Notes under the pieces: generated by a model
Told to the model about the DNA's origin: nothing
Databases searched by the model: none
Seen by the model: the letters and a program-made list of their open reading frames with translations, nothing else
Assembly: GCA_001683735.1 (NCBI GenBank)
Contig: LUGG01000029.1
Span: 1 to 64,000, forward strand
Reading direction: 5' to 3'
Origin: Grifola frondosa
Lineage: Eukaryota > Basidiomycota > Agaricomycetes > Polyporales > Grifolaceae
DNA: 64,000 nt
Part shown: one piece after another, positions 48,369 to 58,623 of the stretch
Layout of the letters: each line of letters opens with the position of its first letter
Position numbering within the stretch: the stretch's first letter is position 1
Made by a program: the position numbers and the translations under genes

Positions 48369-50010
48369 GGCTTCTCTTGTCCACGAGCTACGCGCGCCTG
48401 CTTCACCATGACGTTAATAGACTACATCCCCTTGCTGCGGAGACATGAGAGCCCCGGTGGATATTTGATGAATTATCTTCTTTCGTGCATTCTTCCAGTC
48501 CACGCAGCTTGAGTGTTCAGCGCTCGAAAAGGCGCAGTTTCTAGGTTTTATATGAGGTCTTCTTTCCGCAGGTGCGGAGGATGAGATTATTTATACCCAC
48601 CAGGTTCGCCAGTCCTCAAGGATCTCGTCTTTACCTTGAGACCTCTTTACTCGAGACAGTATGCACATCGAAGATACAGGAGCACACACGGACGATATCA
48701 TCGCCCTGCAAGCCATAGAATTAAGTCGCATCCGTGGTCAGTTGCAAGAGGCACGAGTACGTCATTGCGCCTGCTGTGGGTATCAGACTGATCTAAGTTG
48801 CCGCGATATTAAGAATGAACAGTTAATGAGACAGACGGTCATAGTGACATATGGTTTGCAGATGCTCAGTGAGACAACGCATGTTTAAACCCAACTCCAT
48901 GCCACTGATATGATAGCTTTTATCGTTATCCATTAGGTGCCGCAATGATACGAGACTGCTTAAAGCGATCCAACGAGGATTTGAAGGGGCAGCTGGAACA
49001 ATCTCAAAATGACCTAACTGAAATACAGGTACTGTATTTCAAGTCGAGATATCATTCTCATTACATGAGTTTCAATGCAGGCTCGAAATGAGGAGCTACT
49101 TGCCGAGCTTTCCGAATTGAACGATGCTTCTGTTGCACTGCAAGATCAGTTGAGAACATCCGAGGTCTGTTCAGATTTCATACCGAGTTCCAAATACACT
49201 GAACCTACATTCATAGGCTGAATGGGCAACATCAGTTAATCAACTCGGAACACAGCTTTTTGACGCTCATTGTAACCAAGGTGCGCTAGAGATGAGGATA
49301 TCTTCCCTTGAAGAAGAGCTGTGCAAGGTCCAGGTAAGGTGGAATAATGTGTCGAACGAGGTCGAAACTCACACCGCAGTCAATAGAAGGAGAAATGCAT
49401 CATTGAGGAAGATCTAGCAGCAGCCTGCGCCGCGCAGAGTGGTTCAAGAGAAGAATCACCAGTCACGGAAAAGGTAACTTGAGTATATGCCAATTGGACG
49501 GGAACATTTGATCACCGATCTGACCAGGAACCTCGAAATTGCATCTGGACAGAACAGAGTTTCGACCCATTTCGCGTGCGATATAAGCATCGCAAAGTTC
49601 CTGCAAGTCTGAGCCTGAGGTAAGAATGTTTCCACAATAATCATCATATCCATTGTGATCAAGCTAGATGTCTATCACTCTAGCAGGGCACGGGCTTGGA
49701 GCAGAAGGTGCAAGAAGAGAAAAGAATGATACAAATCAATCTGGATGTCGCACCTGCGTCCATTTCCTGTCGTTTGGGAACTGATAGCGTGGTTGGAATT
49801 AGAATCATAAGAGCAGCCATGAGGCAATGTATGGTAGTGCAGCGAAGTCAAAAAGGACGGAGAGAAATCAATAGTACTTATTGAGGAATAAGGGCTATAT
49901 ACTGGGCACATGAGATAGAAATATTGTCGCATCGACTCTGGCAAAGGCGGCTCGCAGCCGCAATTTGGCTGCGTAGCTATATGGGCTATTGTCTATGTCA
50001 CCTATGCAGC
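48369..50010 (+). repeat. Tandem segmental duplication, copy 1
   Basis: The upstream DNA and the coding part of the 48.66 kb gene are repeated from about 50114. Shared noncoding marks are CTTCTCTTGTCCA (start), GAGTGTTCAG (about 48507), TTCCGCAGGTGCGGAG (about 48564-48579) and CCTCTTT just before the ATG. The offset between the two ATGs is 1798 bp. Confidence 0.7.
48661..49884 (+). CDS. Coiled-coil protein, tandem copy 1, hypothetical
   Basis: From the ATG at 48661: MHIEDTGAHTDDIIALQAIE, LSRIRGQLQEAR, then exons reading IRDCLKRSNEDLKGQLEQ, SQNDLTEIQ, ARNEELLAELSELNDASVAL, QDQLRTSE, RISSLEEELCKVQ and KEKCIIEEDLAAACAAQSG. The tail is less regular (RVRYKHRKVPASL, EEKRMIQINLDVAPASIS) and stops near 49884. 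Heptad-like Leu/Glu spacing dominates, so it should form a coiled coil. No known family. The coiled coil is related to that of the 47.2 kb gene (KDLSDQIERVKAEYDEIR versus EDLKGQLEQSQNDLTEIQ), but the C-terminal globular domain is absent. Exon 2 borders are uncertain. Confidence 0.5.
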
Positions 50011-50113
50011 GCTGATCATTTTATCAAATGAACGTATAAGTACAAGACGTACCAAATCTCAATCGCTCCTCAGGCCTCGAAGTTCAAGGATAATAATTCT
50101 GTCGTAATTTAAT

Positions 50114-51060
50114 TGGCTTTCTCTTGTCCATAGCAGAAACAGGCTGCTACGCATTTCTGTACAGAAGAACAGCTGTCCTCCACGTGTAGAGGCTAGATAG
50201 CTAGCCTACCGTCATAGCTGTCCTTTCTCCTGCTGCGGGGTGCCCGTTGCGCCAGCAGGTGAAAACCTGATTATTTGAGGAATTGATACATCCTTTTGCG
50301 GTAATTTACGTAGCTCGAGTGTTCAGTCCTCAAAGTGGAGCCTGAAGTTCGATATGAGAAAAGGGTTCTTTTTTCCGCAGGTGCGGAGTATTTGTCTCCG
50401 AGTCTGTCGGGTTGCTAAGTCCTCACCTGCTCTTTGAGGCCTCTTTGTTTGAGCCAGTATGCGCGGCCATGACACAACACGCATGGGCGACCTCGCTGCT
50501 TGGGTGTCGGTGCAGCATGTTATAAACGATGTCATTGAGGTGCAAGCTTTTGTCGCTGTTTCTCAGATAATTTGATGACACCGCCCTAATTGAAGAGCAA
50601 CAAGGATCTGAAGGACCAGCTGGAACGAGCTCAGAATGAACGAGCTGAAATTCAAGTGAGACTGACCCTGTTTTCTCAAGCTGAGAGTCCACGGTTTTTA
50701 CATGAATTCCAGGCTCGAAACGACGAGCTAAGTGACCAACTTGCCGATGCTGATGTCGTTTCCGCCGCACTACGTTATGAATTGAGAATTGTACAGGTTT
50801 GTTCAAACTTCATACAAGGTTCCGAAACGACTTCACATCCGTATTGACAGGCCGAACGAGAGACATCACTGCGGCGAGTTGCAATAGATAATTGGAATCG
50901 CGGTGCGTTAGGGTTGAGATTATCTATGGAGATGTCGTGCAAGGTCCAGGTAAGGTGGTGTCGAATTCAGATCGCAATGCTCGTGTTCAGTCAATAGTGA
51001 AGTTTGGATGAGGACATGAACACTTTCAAGGAAGAATTGTTTAATACGCTGAGTAACTTA
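50114..51060 (+). repeat. Tandem segmental duplication, copy 2
   Basis: The second copy of the unit at 48.37 kb, diverged and shorter at its 3' side. The same marks recur: TTTCTCTTGTCCA, GAGTGTTCAG (about 50314), TTCCGCAGGTGCGGAG (about 50383-50398), and CCTCTTTG before the ATG at 50459. Confidence 0.7.
50459..51003 (+). pseudogene. Coiled-coil protein, tandem copy 2, shortened
   Basis: Starts MRGHDTTRMGDLAAWVSVQH. It then has SNKDLKDQLERAQNERAEIQ, ARNDELSDQLADADVVSAAL, RYELRIVQ, AERETSLRRVAIDNWNRGA and MEMSCKVQ, each matching an exon of copy 1. The distal exons of copy 1 have no clear counterpart, and the frame ends soon after 51000. It is either a shorter functional paralogue or a decaying copy; I lean to decaying. 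Confidence 0.45.
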
Positions 51061-51894
51061 CTTATCCGATTTCAGGAAACTCGGCGGTGTTGTTTTCGCC
51101 GGCTGCACAGTGGCTGCAAACTTGCTGCCGGAAACCGGATGTGAGTGTGTTTTCAACCATAACGTGTCTGTTGTAATCAAACGTCGGATGCTTACTATTC
51201 CAGCATGGTGTGGAGCAGAAGGCAAAGTTTCGCTTACCATTGCTACTATCGGTCTTCTTGTTGCTTTTAAACGTGGGAGGCTTCTTGTGTGCGTTTTGAG
51301 CAAAAAATACACAGCTGATTTTTCTTCTCACTGAGGATGGAAGAGAGAATACTGGATGTGTGGCAATAGACTAAAAAGCATTTAGGCCGCTTCAAAGGGT
51401 CATAGATACGTCATGTGATCGCGTCGCGTCGCGTCCTGTCCATGTCCCTGGTCCCATTCTCAAGTCGTTCTATGAAACAGGTGCCTAAGAAGTAATTCCG
51501 TCATTATGTGGAGTCGTCCGTCTGTGATTCTGGATGTCAGAATTGAGTCTCAAATAACGCGGCATAGAACGTACATTTTTGAAAAATTGGTTCGTGAAGT
51601 GAATGGTCTAAAGGCCAGTGCACTAGCCTTTAGACTTTGTGCCACTGATGTGTGACAAACAAAGGCCACAATGCAGACCGGCACCTTTATCTCATCCTAC
51701 AAAGCAATCCAATCTTCCGAGATGTCAAAGAGAAATTTTACATTGTCCTTGCTTTGTTCGTCATGACACCTGAAAGCTCTGCGTAGTGGCACATATGAGT
51801 GGCACCAATTCTGTCTGTCTATATAAACCCCGAACGGTGCGTCGCAGAACTTCAGTGCATTCACTCCATCCTCTCCGGTCCAACGACACCTGTT
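51061..51894. other. No recognisable gene
   Basis: About 0.8 kb with a short GCGTC repeat (cgcgtcgcgtcgcgtcctg near 51420-51438). Nothing else supported. Confidence 0.4.
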
Positions 51895-52400
51895 ATGAGC
51901 TAATTTGCAGCATCTATGGCTCACAGGTAGTCAGCAATGGTGCTGACTACCTGTACGCCCTAGCTGCTGCAAACCCAGTTCCGGGTCCCTCCAAAATCTA
52001 CCATGCGGTCACCTGCAGTCTATGGCCGTCAGCTTAGCCGCCATATACCCAGCTCCAGCTCTCTCTGTCATCCGCTGTGAGCTGCTGTAGCATCTATGGC
52101 CCACAGGTAGTCAGCAGATGTGCTGACTACCTGTACGCCCTAGCTGCTGCATACCCAGCTCCAGCTCATTCCACCGTCCGCTATGAGATGATCTGCAGCA
52201 TTTATGGCGCACAGGTAGTCAACAGCGGTGTTGACTACCTGTTAGCCCTAACTACTGTATACCTAGCTCAGGCCCCCTAAGACAGCGCGTCCGCCCACTA
52301 TGGTCGTTGCGAGTCGATCTGCAACATCTATGGCTCACAGGTAGTCAGCAGTGGTGCTGACTACCTGTATGCCCTAGCTGCTGCATACCCCTCCAGCCCA
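51895..52400. repeat. Tandem array of units each carrying a 14-bp perfect hairpin
   Basis: Four full units and one degenerate unit (about 51990-52070). Each full unit has GCA(G/A)CAT(C/T)TATGGC, the arm ACAGGTAGTCAGCA, a 4-base loop, the arm TGCTGACTACCTGT, then GCCCTAGCTGCTGCA in variant form and often ACCCAGCTCC. Hairpins lie at 51923-51954, 52103-52134, 52211-52242 and 52337-52368. Loops are ATGG, GATG, GCGG and GTGG. In unit 3 both arms change together (GTCAACA with TGTTGAC), keeping full pairing. Spacing is 180, 108 and 126 bp. In one plus frame the units read as CSIYG-QVVS-ADYLYALAAA, but stops between units make a protein unlikely. Confidence 0.9.
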
Positions 52401-52982
52401 AGCCTTTGCACGTATCCCTGGCCCAACTGACTTGTTTCGAAATCTGACACAGGCTCTGCAGCGTGCCATGCGCTCCTTACGCATCTGGTATATGAGCGCA
52501 TTGTATATCCTGGTGGCAAAAGATGCCTGCTGACCAGCGTTCACTCATCTCGGACGCAGTTCTAGTTGCCCTCGGCGTCGACTGCCAACAGGATCCCGCA
52601 GAGGAAAATATGACTGTGAAAAGTATCGAGCGAGCGTATTTTGCCGTACAGGATTATCTAGGGGTAGGAGGTGGAGTCAGGCGCTGTTGAGGTTGAAAAA
52701 GCATGAACGCACAGGAATGGCGGGTGGCTTTGGGCTGTTTATAAAACTCACCTCGACATCAATCACGCATGCCATGACACAAACAATTTTCATGAGAAAC
52801 ATAGCCGGCACCAGTCGTCTGCTCAATGAGCGAGCCAATGTCCAAAAGACATACGAAGATTACTAATGAGACATCTAGGGATACATATGCAGGGACACCA
52901 ACTCGTCCCTGTCACCATAAATACAATCAAAAAAGCGTACGAAGCGTGCCGTCATGTGTATGGAGGAGAGGAGGGCAGTAGC
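52401..52982. other. No recognisable gene
   Basis: About 580 bp between the hairpin array and the 3' end of SPT4. Nothing recognised. Confidence 0.45.
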
Positions 52983-53459
52983 TTAGTCCTGTTCTGGTCT
53001 GGTCGCGCGGGCGGTACTTGATCCCGCGGCTGTCGAGCTCGGCCTCGACGTCCTCGGAATGCGGCCCTTCACGCGTACGGCATACATGCCGCGCACATAT
53101 TTTGCTGGATATCGTGCAACGAATGGTGAGCGGCAGAAGGAAAAATGGGAAGGATTGGGGACACACATGTTCGCTGCCACCGCGCCACCCAGCTATGCTC
53201 GGGTCAACGACGGCAATGATGCCGTCAAAATGCGTCGTTGTGCACGCCTGGATGCGGTCCGCGTACCCTTTCATCTAGCACGAGCGTGAGGATCGACGTC
53301 CGGAGCGCGAAGGGCGCTGTATACGTACCTGCATGAGTTCTTCGCAGTTGGGGCAGCCGTGCTTGCGGAAGTCGGCAGGGGTCTGGATGATAGAGCAAAG
53401 GAGGCATGCGCGGAGCTGCTTCGCGGGGCTGGGGCGGGATGGCTGCTTGTGCTTGCGAC
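52983..53459 (-). CDS. SPT4: Transcription elongation factor Spt4
   Basis: Spt4 pairs with Spt5 (DSIF) on RNA polymerase II and acts in elongation through chromatin. From the ATG at 53459: MSQAQAAIPPQPR, then KQLRACLLCSIIQTPADFRK and HGCPNCEELMQ, whose four Cys (CLLC, CPNC) form the zinc site. After an intron: DRIQACTTTHFDGIIAVVDP, SWVARWQRT, KYVRGMYAVRVKGRIP and EDVEAELDSRGIKYRPRDQT. The identity is clear along the whole length, but three small deletions (near 53424, 53194 and 53055) split it over frames. The C-terminal codon is therefore uncertain: a TAA at 52983 or a stop at 52927, depending on frame. Such a short, conserved, usually single-copy gene with three breaks argues for sequence error. 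Confidence 0.85.
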
Positions 53460-53610
53460 ATGGCGGCTATGTGGACGTTGTGGTCGGCGACGAGGAACTC
53501 TGTAAGGAAGTGCCATGGAATTAGCGCTCGATACGGGAGTTGCCGACCGCTGCGTCCGCTGCCAAACGCACTGAACGTCGAGACACTTTGCTTTCACGCT
53601 GTTACTGACG
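53460..53610. promoter_or_regulatory. Bidirectional promoter region between SPT4 and BIG1
   Basis: The two ATGs (minus at 53459, plus at 53611) are divergent and only 151 bp apart, so both genes must share this control region. No TATA box is obvious. Confidence 0.6.
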
Positions 53611-54647
53611 ATGACGAGACGGGCTGTGAACATTTTGTTAGCTCTGCTACCTGCGGCAACATTCGCGTTCTCACATACGAGTCCCATCGTTGCCTGGTCA
53701 TCTCACAGGCAAGTCGTGTTTATAGGACGCATATGGATCATCTCTCTGACCTAAGTATCTCCTAGCTCAAATGCCCTCTCTTCTGCATCCCACACCAAGT
53801 TCGCACACACAACAGCTCCAGCGCTAGCAGAGCTGCTGCTCCACAGCAACGATATTTGTGAGCACGACGCCGTCGTGCTCATTGACCACGCAGGGGTAAG
53901 TATCGATGACCGTCGCACGCGCCCGCTAACCCTCATACTGCCCGCCGACAGCTCCACGCCTCGGACCTGCGCACGCTTTCCCCTTCTTGTGCACTCGCGC
54001 AATCGATCTCTTCCGCGCCCGCTAGCCTTCAGATTCCTTACATCCCCAATGCCGCCGCCAATCCCTTCCTCGACCTCTCCGGCCCCCTCGCACGGCGCTG
54101 CCGCGCGCGAGGCATCCGATACTCACCCACCGACGCACCTGTGGACTTTTCAGATGTTCATGGGAAGCATGTGGTGGTAATTGAGATGCCGGCGCTTGAG
54201 GACGGGGAGGTGGGCGCGTCGCGGAGGAGCAGCATGGCTGCACACGGTGCGTCTCCAGTTCGCATATTATGCCGCTCTCGCTGAACGGCGTCGCCCTTTC
54301 ATGCGGCAGTGTCATGGCTCTCCTCTGAGCTCTCCAAGATTGCTGATGCGTTCCCGAACCACCTCGTCATCTACTCTGGCTCTGCGCCGCTGCTCGCTGC
54401 CCGCCAGGAAGCCCCCTCATCCACGTTTGACGCTGCGCTCGCCCCAGATGACTCTTCGATGCCTACGGGCGGGATCCTAAAGCGCTACCAGCTGCTCACG
54501 CCTGGGCTCATCTTCGCACTGCTGCTCACGCTCTTCGTGCTGCTACCGATCATCTTCGTGGGCGTGTCGGCGCTCGCGAGCATCCAGTCGCCGCTGACAA
54601 ACGAGATTCCGAAGGGGTTCAGTGCGGACGAGAAGAAGATGCAGTGA
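53611..54647 (+). CDS. BIG1: BIG1-type ER membrane protein (Ac45/Voa1-related)
   Basis: Big1 is an ER protein needed for beta-1,6-glucan/cell-wall assembly and is related to the V-ATPase assembly factor Voa1. The signal peptide MTRRAVNILLALLPAATFAF is followed by SHTSPIVAWSS, the usual mature start. The lumenal part reads ALAELLLHSNDICEHDAVVL, LRTLSPSCALAQSI, FSDVHGKHVVVIEMPAL and VSWLSSELSKIADAFPNHLV. The C-terminal segment PTGGILKRYQLLTPGLIF, ALLLTLFVLLPIIFVGVSAL and ASIQSPLTNEIPKGF is the diagnostic helix-plus-tail, ending EKKMQ. Three introns. No frame break was seen. It shares a promoter with SPT4. Confidence 0.8.
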
Positions 54648-54808
54648 TGTGCGCTGCGTGCATTTGTACGGACCGTTTTTACTTCTCAATGCAATACTAT
54701 TCCAGAGCTCTGCGAGAACATACTCATGAGACGACGTAATACTGACTAGATCACCCCCACGACATATCGTACACCTCTGGTCCTTTTGCTTTTTCGCCTC
54801 TGACAAGC

Positions 54809-55407
54809 CTATTTTTCGACATCCCCGACCTGGAGCGAATTCAGGTATTCTTCAATCACCTCAACAATAACCTCATGATCCTCTGCCTGTGTCAAGCCGC
54901 TCACGACGATCACGCCCACCACACCCTCGACACCCGTCACCCTCACAGGGAAGCCGCCGCCATGTATCGCATAGTCGCCGGCGCGGCTTCCGAGCACGAA
55001 CTGGTTGCGGAACACGTCCTCGCCCGTGATGAATTGGTTCCCGACGTATTTGTGATGCAGCGCCCACGTGCACGTGCCCCAGCGGAGCACGGCTGCGCGC
55101 TTGCGGGCGACCCAGGTGTCGTTGTCGGGTGGGTGCCGCAGCCGGTCGCGCAGTGGAAGAGCAGCTGCGTGCTGTTGGCGAGCGTGATGTTCACGACGGC
55201 GGGCCTGGGGGACGCGCGGCGGAGCCGCTCGCGTAGGCTCACGCCGAGCGTCCAGGCGGTCTCAGCGGTGAAATGCGGGAGGATGCAGCGTTGTTCCTCC
55301 GCAGCGATTTCGTTAACCTGCGGCCGCGTTTGGATGAGAAGAGTGGCTAAAGCAGCGAGAGCGTACGTCTACGGGGCTGCGCGGATCTGGACGAAGGCTT
55401 CGGTCAT
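54809..55407 (-). CDS. UPF0303 / HbpS-GlcG superfamily protein (Ybr137w-like)
   Basis: Exon 1 begins MTEAFVQIRAAP at 55407. A short intron (GTAGAC..GCAG) leads to VNEIAAEEQRCILPHFTAET, AWTLGVSLRERLRRASPRP, VVNITLANSTQLLFHCATG and DNDTWVARKRAAVLRWGTCT. It continues with HHKYVGNQFITGEDVFRNQF and DYAIHGGGFPVRVTGVEGVV, ending GVIVVSGLTQAEDHEVIVEV. The conserved GGGFPV and VSGL.Q..DH blocks define the family. The family is small and soluble; yeast Ybr137w is cytosolic with a poorly defined role. One base is missing in a C run near 55128 (between GCGTH and DNDTW). Length about 170 residues, usual for the family. Confidence 0.82.
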
Positions 55408-56082
55408 CGTTGGGTACGTTCAGGTGAGAGTGCGTGTGAGTGAGGAGAGCGAGAAGGAAGCTGGAGGGTGACTTGTGTGCAGATATAGCCCGCAAAGACT
55501 GAACCTGACCGCCGCTTGCCACCGATGTCTGCACGGGAGGCTCCTCCGGCCCGTCTCTCCCGATTCGATATATATTCAGCTGCGTCCATCATCGATATTC
55601 TATAGCTAATAGTCTCCGAATCACGTCAACAGACGTACGGACTCTTTCGTGGTGATTGCATTCCTGGTCAAATTCCATCCACGGAGCTACTTGTACGTCG
55701 AATCCCACATGGGCGGATTCGTCATTGACAATATGGTATAAACGTCCGCACGACAGCGGTTGACGCAGTTGAGTTAGAGTCCACCGGAGATATCAAGATA
55801 CTTCCGGGAGGAGCTCCCTCCTGAAAATCTTATCGATCGAGGGTAATTTACTTACTGGTTCCTCAGAGAGTCGCGGGCTGAGTTTCTCGGACTTGTCGTA
55901 GATCATCGCTGTCCATCAAGGAGTGAAGTTGCCAGCACTTATTCTCGAAGAGTAAACAGAGAGCTACATATATCAGATAACGTATGTTGCCACATTGACA
56001 CAGTTTTGAGAAACATTCTTACGATGATCCGTGACTTCAAACATCTTCTTACAGCGCTCGCCATTTGGTACAGCTTCACGCT
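55408..56082. other. Intergenic, no gene recognised
   Basis: About 670 bp upstream of the UPF0303 gene and of the 56.1 kb paralogue. It contains ATCATCGCTGTCCATCAAG near 55903, which recurs with one change near 63602 in the DNA between the second and third paralogues. Confidence 0.45.
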
Positions 56083-56759
56083 ATGAGTCTGTCGTTCGAC
56101 TCGCGTACAGCTACATTCCATGACGACTACAAGCCAGACCAGATTCCTCCTACTGTTGACCCTATCGGGGGACCACATGAGGGTCAGGTTCCTATACATT
56201 TGAGCTACATGTGCCTGAACACGGACAGACGAGTGAGTCGTACCTTATTTGATGTTGCGAATTAGGCTGATAGATATTCTGTGGCCAGGATGAATTTCTC
56301 ATCGCTGAACAACCCCCTCTGGATAGCCTCCCAAGAACTCTTATCCCAACTATCGGAAACAAGTGGTGGCCACCAGTCATGCGCTATGGTTGGGCCATCG
56401 TTGGCGCACCTAGGGATAAGGTTCTGGCATATGCTAAAGAGCACGACCTTGAACAATTTGATAGGAGCTTCCCGGGCTTCAGCGAGCTGTTCACGCTCGA
56501 GGAGGCATATCGTCACATGGCGAAGGAGATGGGGTTGCGGTTCTATGGATATGTCTTCGAGACGGGTAGTACTGTCACCAGGCCTCCCGAAATGATCTAT
56601 ATCCTCTCGCTGTATAGCAACTATTATCTGCACTTGGGAGGTCAGTTCACGGACGAGGTTGTCGAGAAACTGAAGGAGAGATTTGGGTTTGAAATGGACC
56701 CGAAGTGGTATTTGGATGGGGCTGATTCTATGTGGCTCGAACTACAAGTACGAACCTAG
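56083..56759 (+). CDS. Unnamed paralogous family, member 1
   Basis: Two exons. Exon 1 is MSLSFDSRTATFHDDYKPDQ, IPPTVDPIGG, IHLSYMCLNTDRR. After the intron (GTGAGT..CCAG): DEFLIAEQPPLDSLPRTLIP, WWPPVMRYGWAI, FTLEEAYRHMAKEMGLRFYG, LSLYSNYYLHLGG, and ERFGFEMDPKWYLDGADSMW. About 210 residues. The same order (PPLD-LPR-LIP, WxPPxMxYGW, MxxELGLRF.GY, LSLY.NY, LGF..DPKWFLD) appears in member 2 at 62.85 kb. No signal peptide, membrane helix or known motif was seen. Function unknown. Confidence 0.65.
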
Positions 56760-57146
56760 TGTACTGTGCCCACATATGTACCGATGAGGTGCTCTCTAAT
56801 TTGAACTCGACAGAGGAATATCGCTTTTGATTTCCATTTGGTTGTCTGATTTCTGCTTAACTATGTGCACAGTGAATACCTGTATTATGGAGTCGGAAGG
56901 TGCCGCTCTACAGCAGATACTTATTTTTCATGGCATAAGTCACACAAATATAACATTTATAACCCCCTTAGTTTTCTCGGCTATGTGGAGGACCACCGTG
57001 CTCTTACCGTGCTCTGCCTCAATCCGCTGAGAGGTGAGAACCCTTGTCATCAAGAAAGGACAACCGAGAATGGCCGGTTGGCGAAGGGACAAAAACGGGA
57101 CACGTTTAAAGAGCACCGGGTGACTTCGCATTGAGCAAGCACGGTA
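56760..57146. other. Intergenic, no gene recognised
   Basis: About 390 bp between the first paralogue and the kinase gene. Nothing seen. Confidence 0.45.
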
Positions 57147-58623
57147 ATGTACTTCAACGTGTTGAGTACTCGCACTCCCTCCTCCCGACTGTTCCGTTAC
57201 CGACAGTTGCGGACCGTATCTACGGCCACCCAGTCTCGATACCGATACCCTCGGCTCGACGATATCGAGGACCTCGAGAAGTACCGCCCCGGCGGATTTC
57301 ACCCGGTGTCGGTCGGGGACTTCTTCGATGGAGGTCGATACAAGGTCCTGCACAAATTGGGGTTTGGGGCTCATCTACCGTCTGGCTTGCTCGAGATCAA
57401 TGCCCGAGAGAGCGTTCCCAGGGCTTGAGAAGCCTTGTAACTCTTAAAATCATGTCTGCCGAACAGTCGTCCAAGCCTAGGACGGAGGTCGCGGACCTGT
57501 ACATTCCTCAAGAGCTGGACAAGTTCTCTCAAATCGTTCATCATCCTGGAAGAGAGAACTTCCTTGTCATCAGGGACCATTTCTCACATGAAGGTCCAAA
57601 CGGGTCCCACCTCTGTCTGATTTCTCAATTTGCTGGACCTAGCGTGTTCTCTATGTTGGAATGTCCGGGGAGAGTATCAGGTAGCAGGCGACTTCGGGGG
57701 GATTTGGCGAGGAGGGTGGCGAAACAAGTGGCTAATTCAGTGGACCTCTTGCATTCTGCGGGAATTATCCATGGAGGTTCGTCCGCTCCAAGACATCTCG
57801 ATATGTCCGTCTCGTGCTTACTGTTTCGCTTTCGATTTTTTGTGCAGACCTCACATCATCAAACATCCTCTTTCAGGTGTCCGACGTAGTCCATCATTGG
57901 TCAGACGACAACGTCTACCAGATCTTAGGCAGTCCCGAAACGGATAACGTAGTCACTCGAGACGGATCCCCTCCGAGTCCTCATGCGCCCGTGCAGGTTG
58001 TCGCTCCCATCGACATCTCCCGTCTTTCCTCCCCATTGCTACTACAAGAGGACATCCTCCTCATTGATTTCGGCCAGTCGTTCTTCGCAGATCGTTCCCC
58101 GCCGAACTACGAGCCTGCCACTCCGCTTCATTACCTCTCTCCAGAAGCATTCTTCGACTCTGAAATCAGCTTCGCTTCCGATGTCTGGGCCTTGGCATGC
58201 GCAATCTTTGAGATTAGGGCGGGGTCACCACTCTTTGACCCCTTCCTCAGTAGCGATACTCTAATTCTCAAACAGATTGTTGAGACGTTGGGCAGGTTCC
58301 CGGACCCATGGTGGAATTCGTGGGAGGCCCGAAGAGCATGGTTCGATGAGACAGGTGAACTGAAACCGGAAGAGGAACAAAGAAAACAAGCAGTGTTGCT
58401 GCCTGCAGTCAAGAGCTCGCTTCGTCAAAAATTGCGCGAGATCGGGCAGCAAGACGACGCTCCAGAGGTGGGGGAAGGGACCATGATTGAGAAGACGGGA
58501 ACGCGGCTCGAAGAAGCGGAGGTTGAGTTACTGGCAGATCTGTTGGAGAAGATGCTGAGGTATCGCCCCGAGGATAGGATTTCCATGACGGAAGTAGTGT
58601 GACATCCGTGGTATGGGTACGAT
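57147..58623 (+). CDS. SRPK-like protein kinase
   Basis: From the ATG at 57147: MYFNVLSTRTPSSRLFRYRQ, DLEKYRPGGFHPVSVGDFF, DGGRYKVLHKLGFGAH (Gly loop), STVWLARDQ and VTLKIM (ATP lysine). After an intron it has IIHGDLTSSNILF (catalytic loop, Asp kept, the basophilic K replaced by T), DILLIDFGQSF (DFG) and LHYLSPEAFFDSEISFASDV, in place of the APE/W-A activation end. The last block is DLLEKMLRYRPEDRISMTEV. The PGGFHPV start and HGDL loop mark the SRPK/SKY1-like kinases expanded in mushrooms. A single T is missing near 57373. A TGA at 58600-58602 falls where a CGA (Arg) is expected; the frame beyond reads HPWYGYD and stops at 58623, so about eight residues may be lost. Confidence 0.82.

Noticed and set aside
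51786..52280. Repeat protein reading CSIYG-QVVS-ADYLYALAAA across the hairpin array
   Set aside because: Stop codons lie between units, spacing is irregular, and the conserved part is the DNA hairpin itself; a coding repeat is not supported.
51895..52400. CRISPR-like array
   Set aside because: Eukaryotic context, unit spacing irregular (108-180 bp), spacers are related to each other rather than unique, no cas genes.
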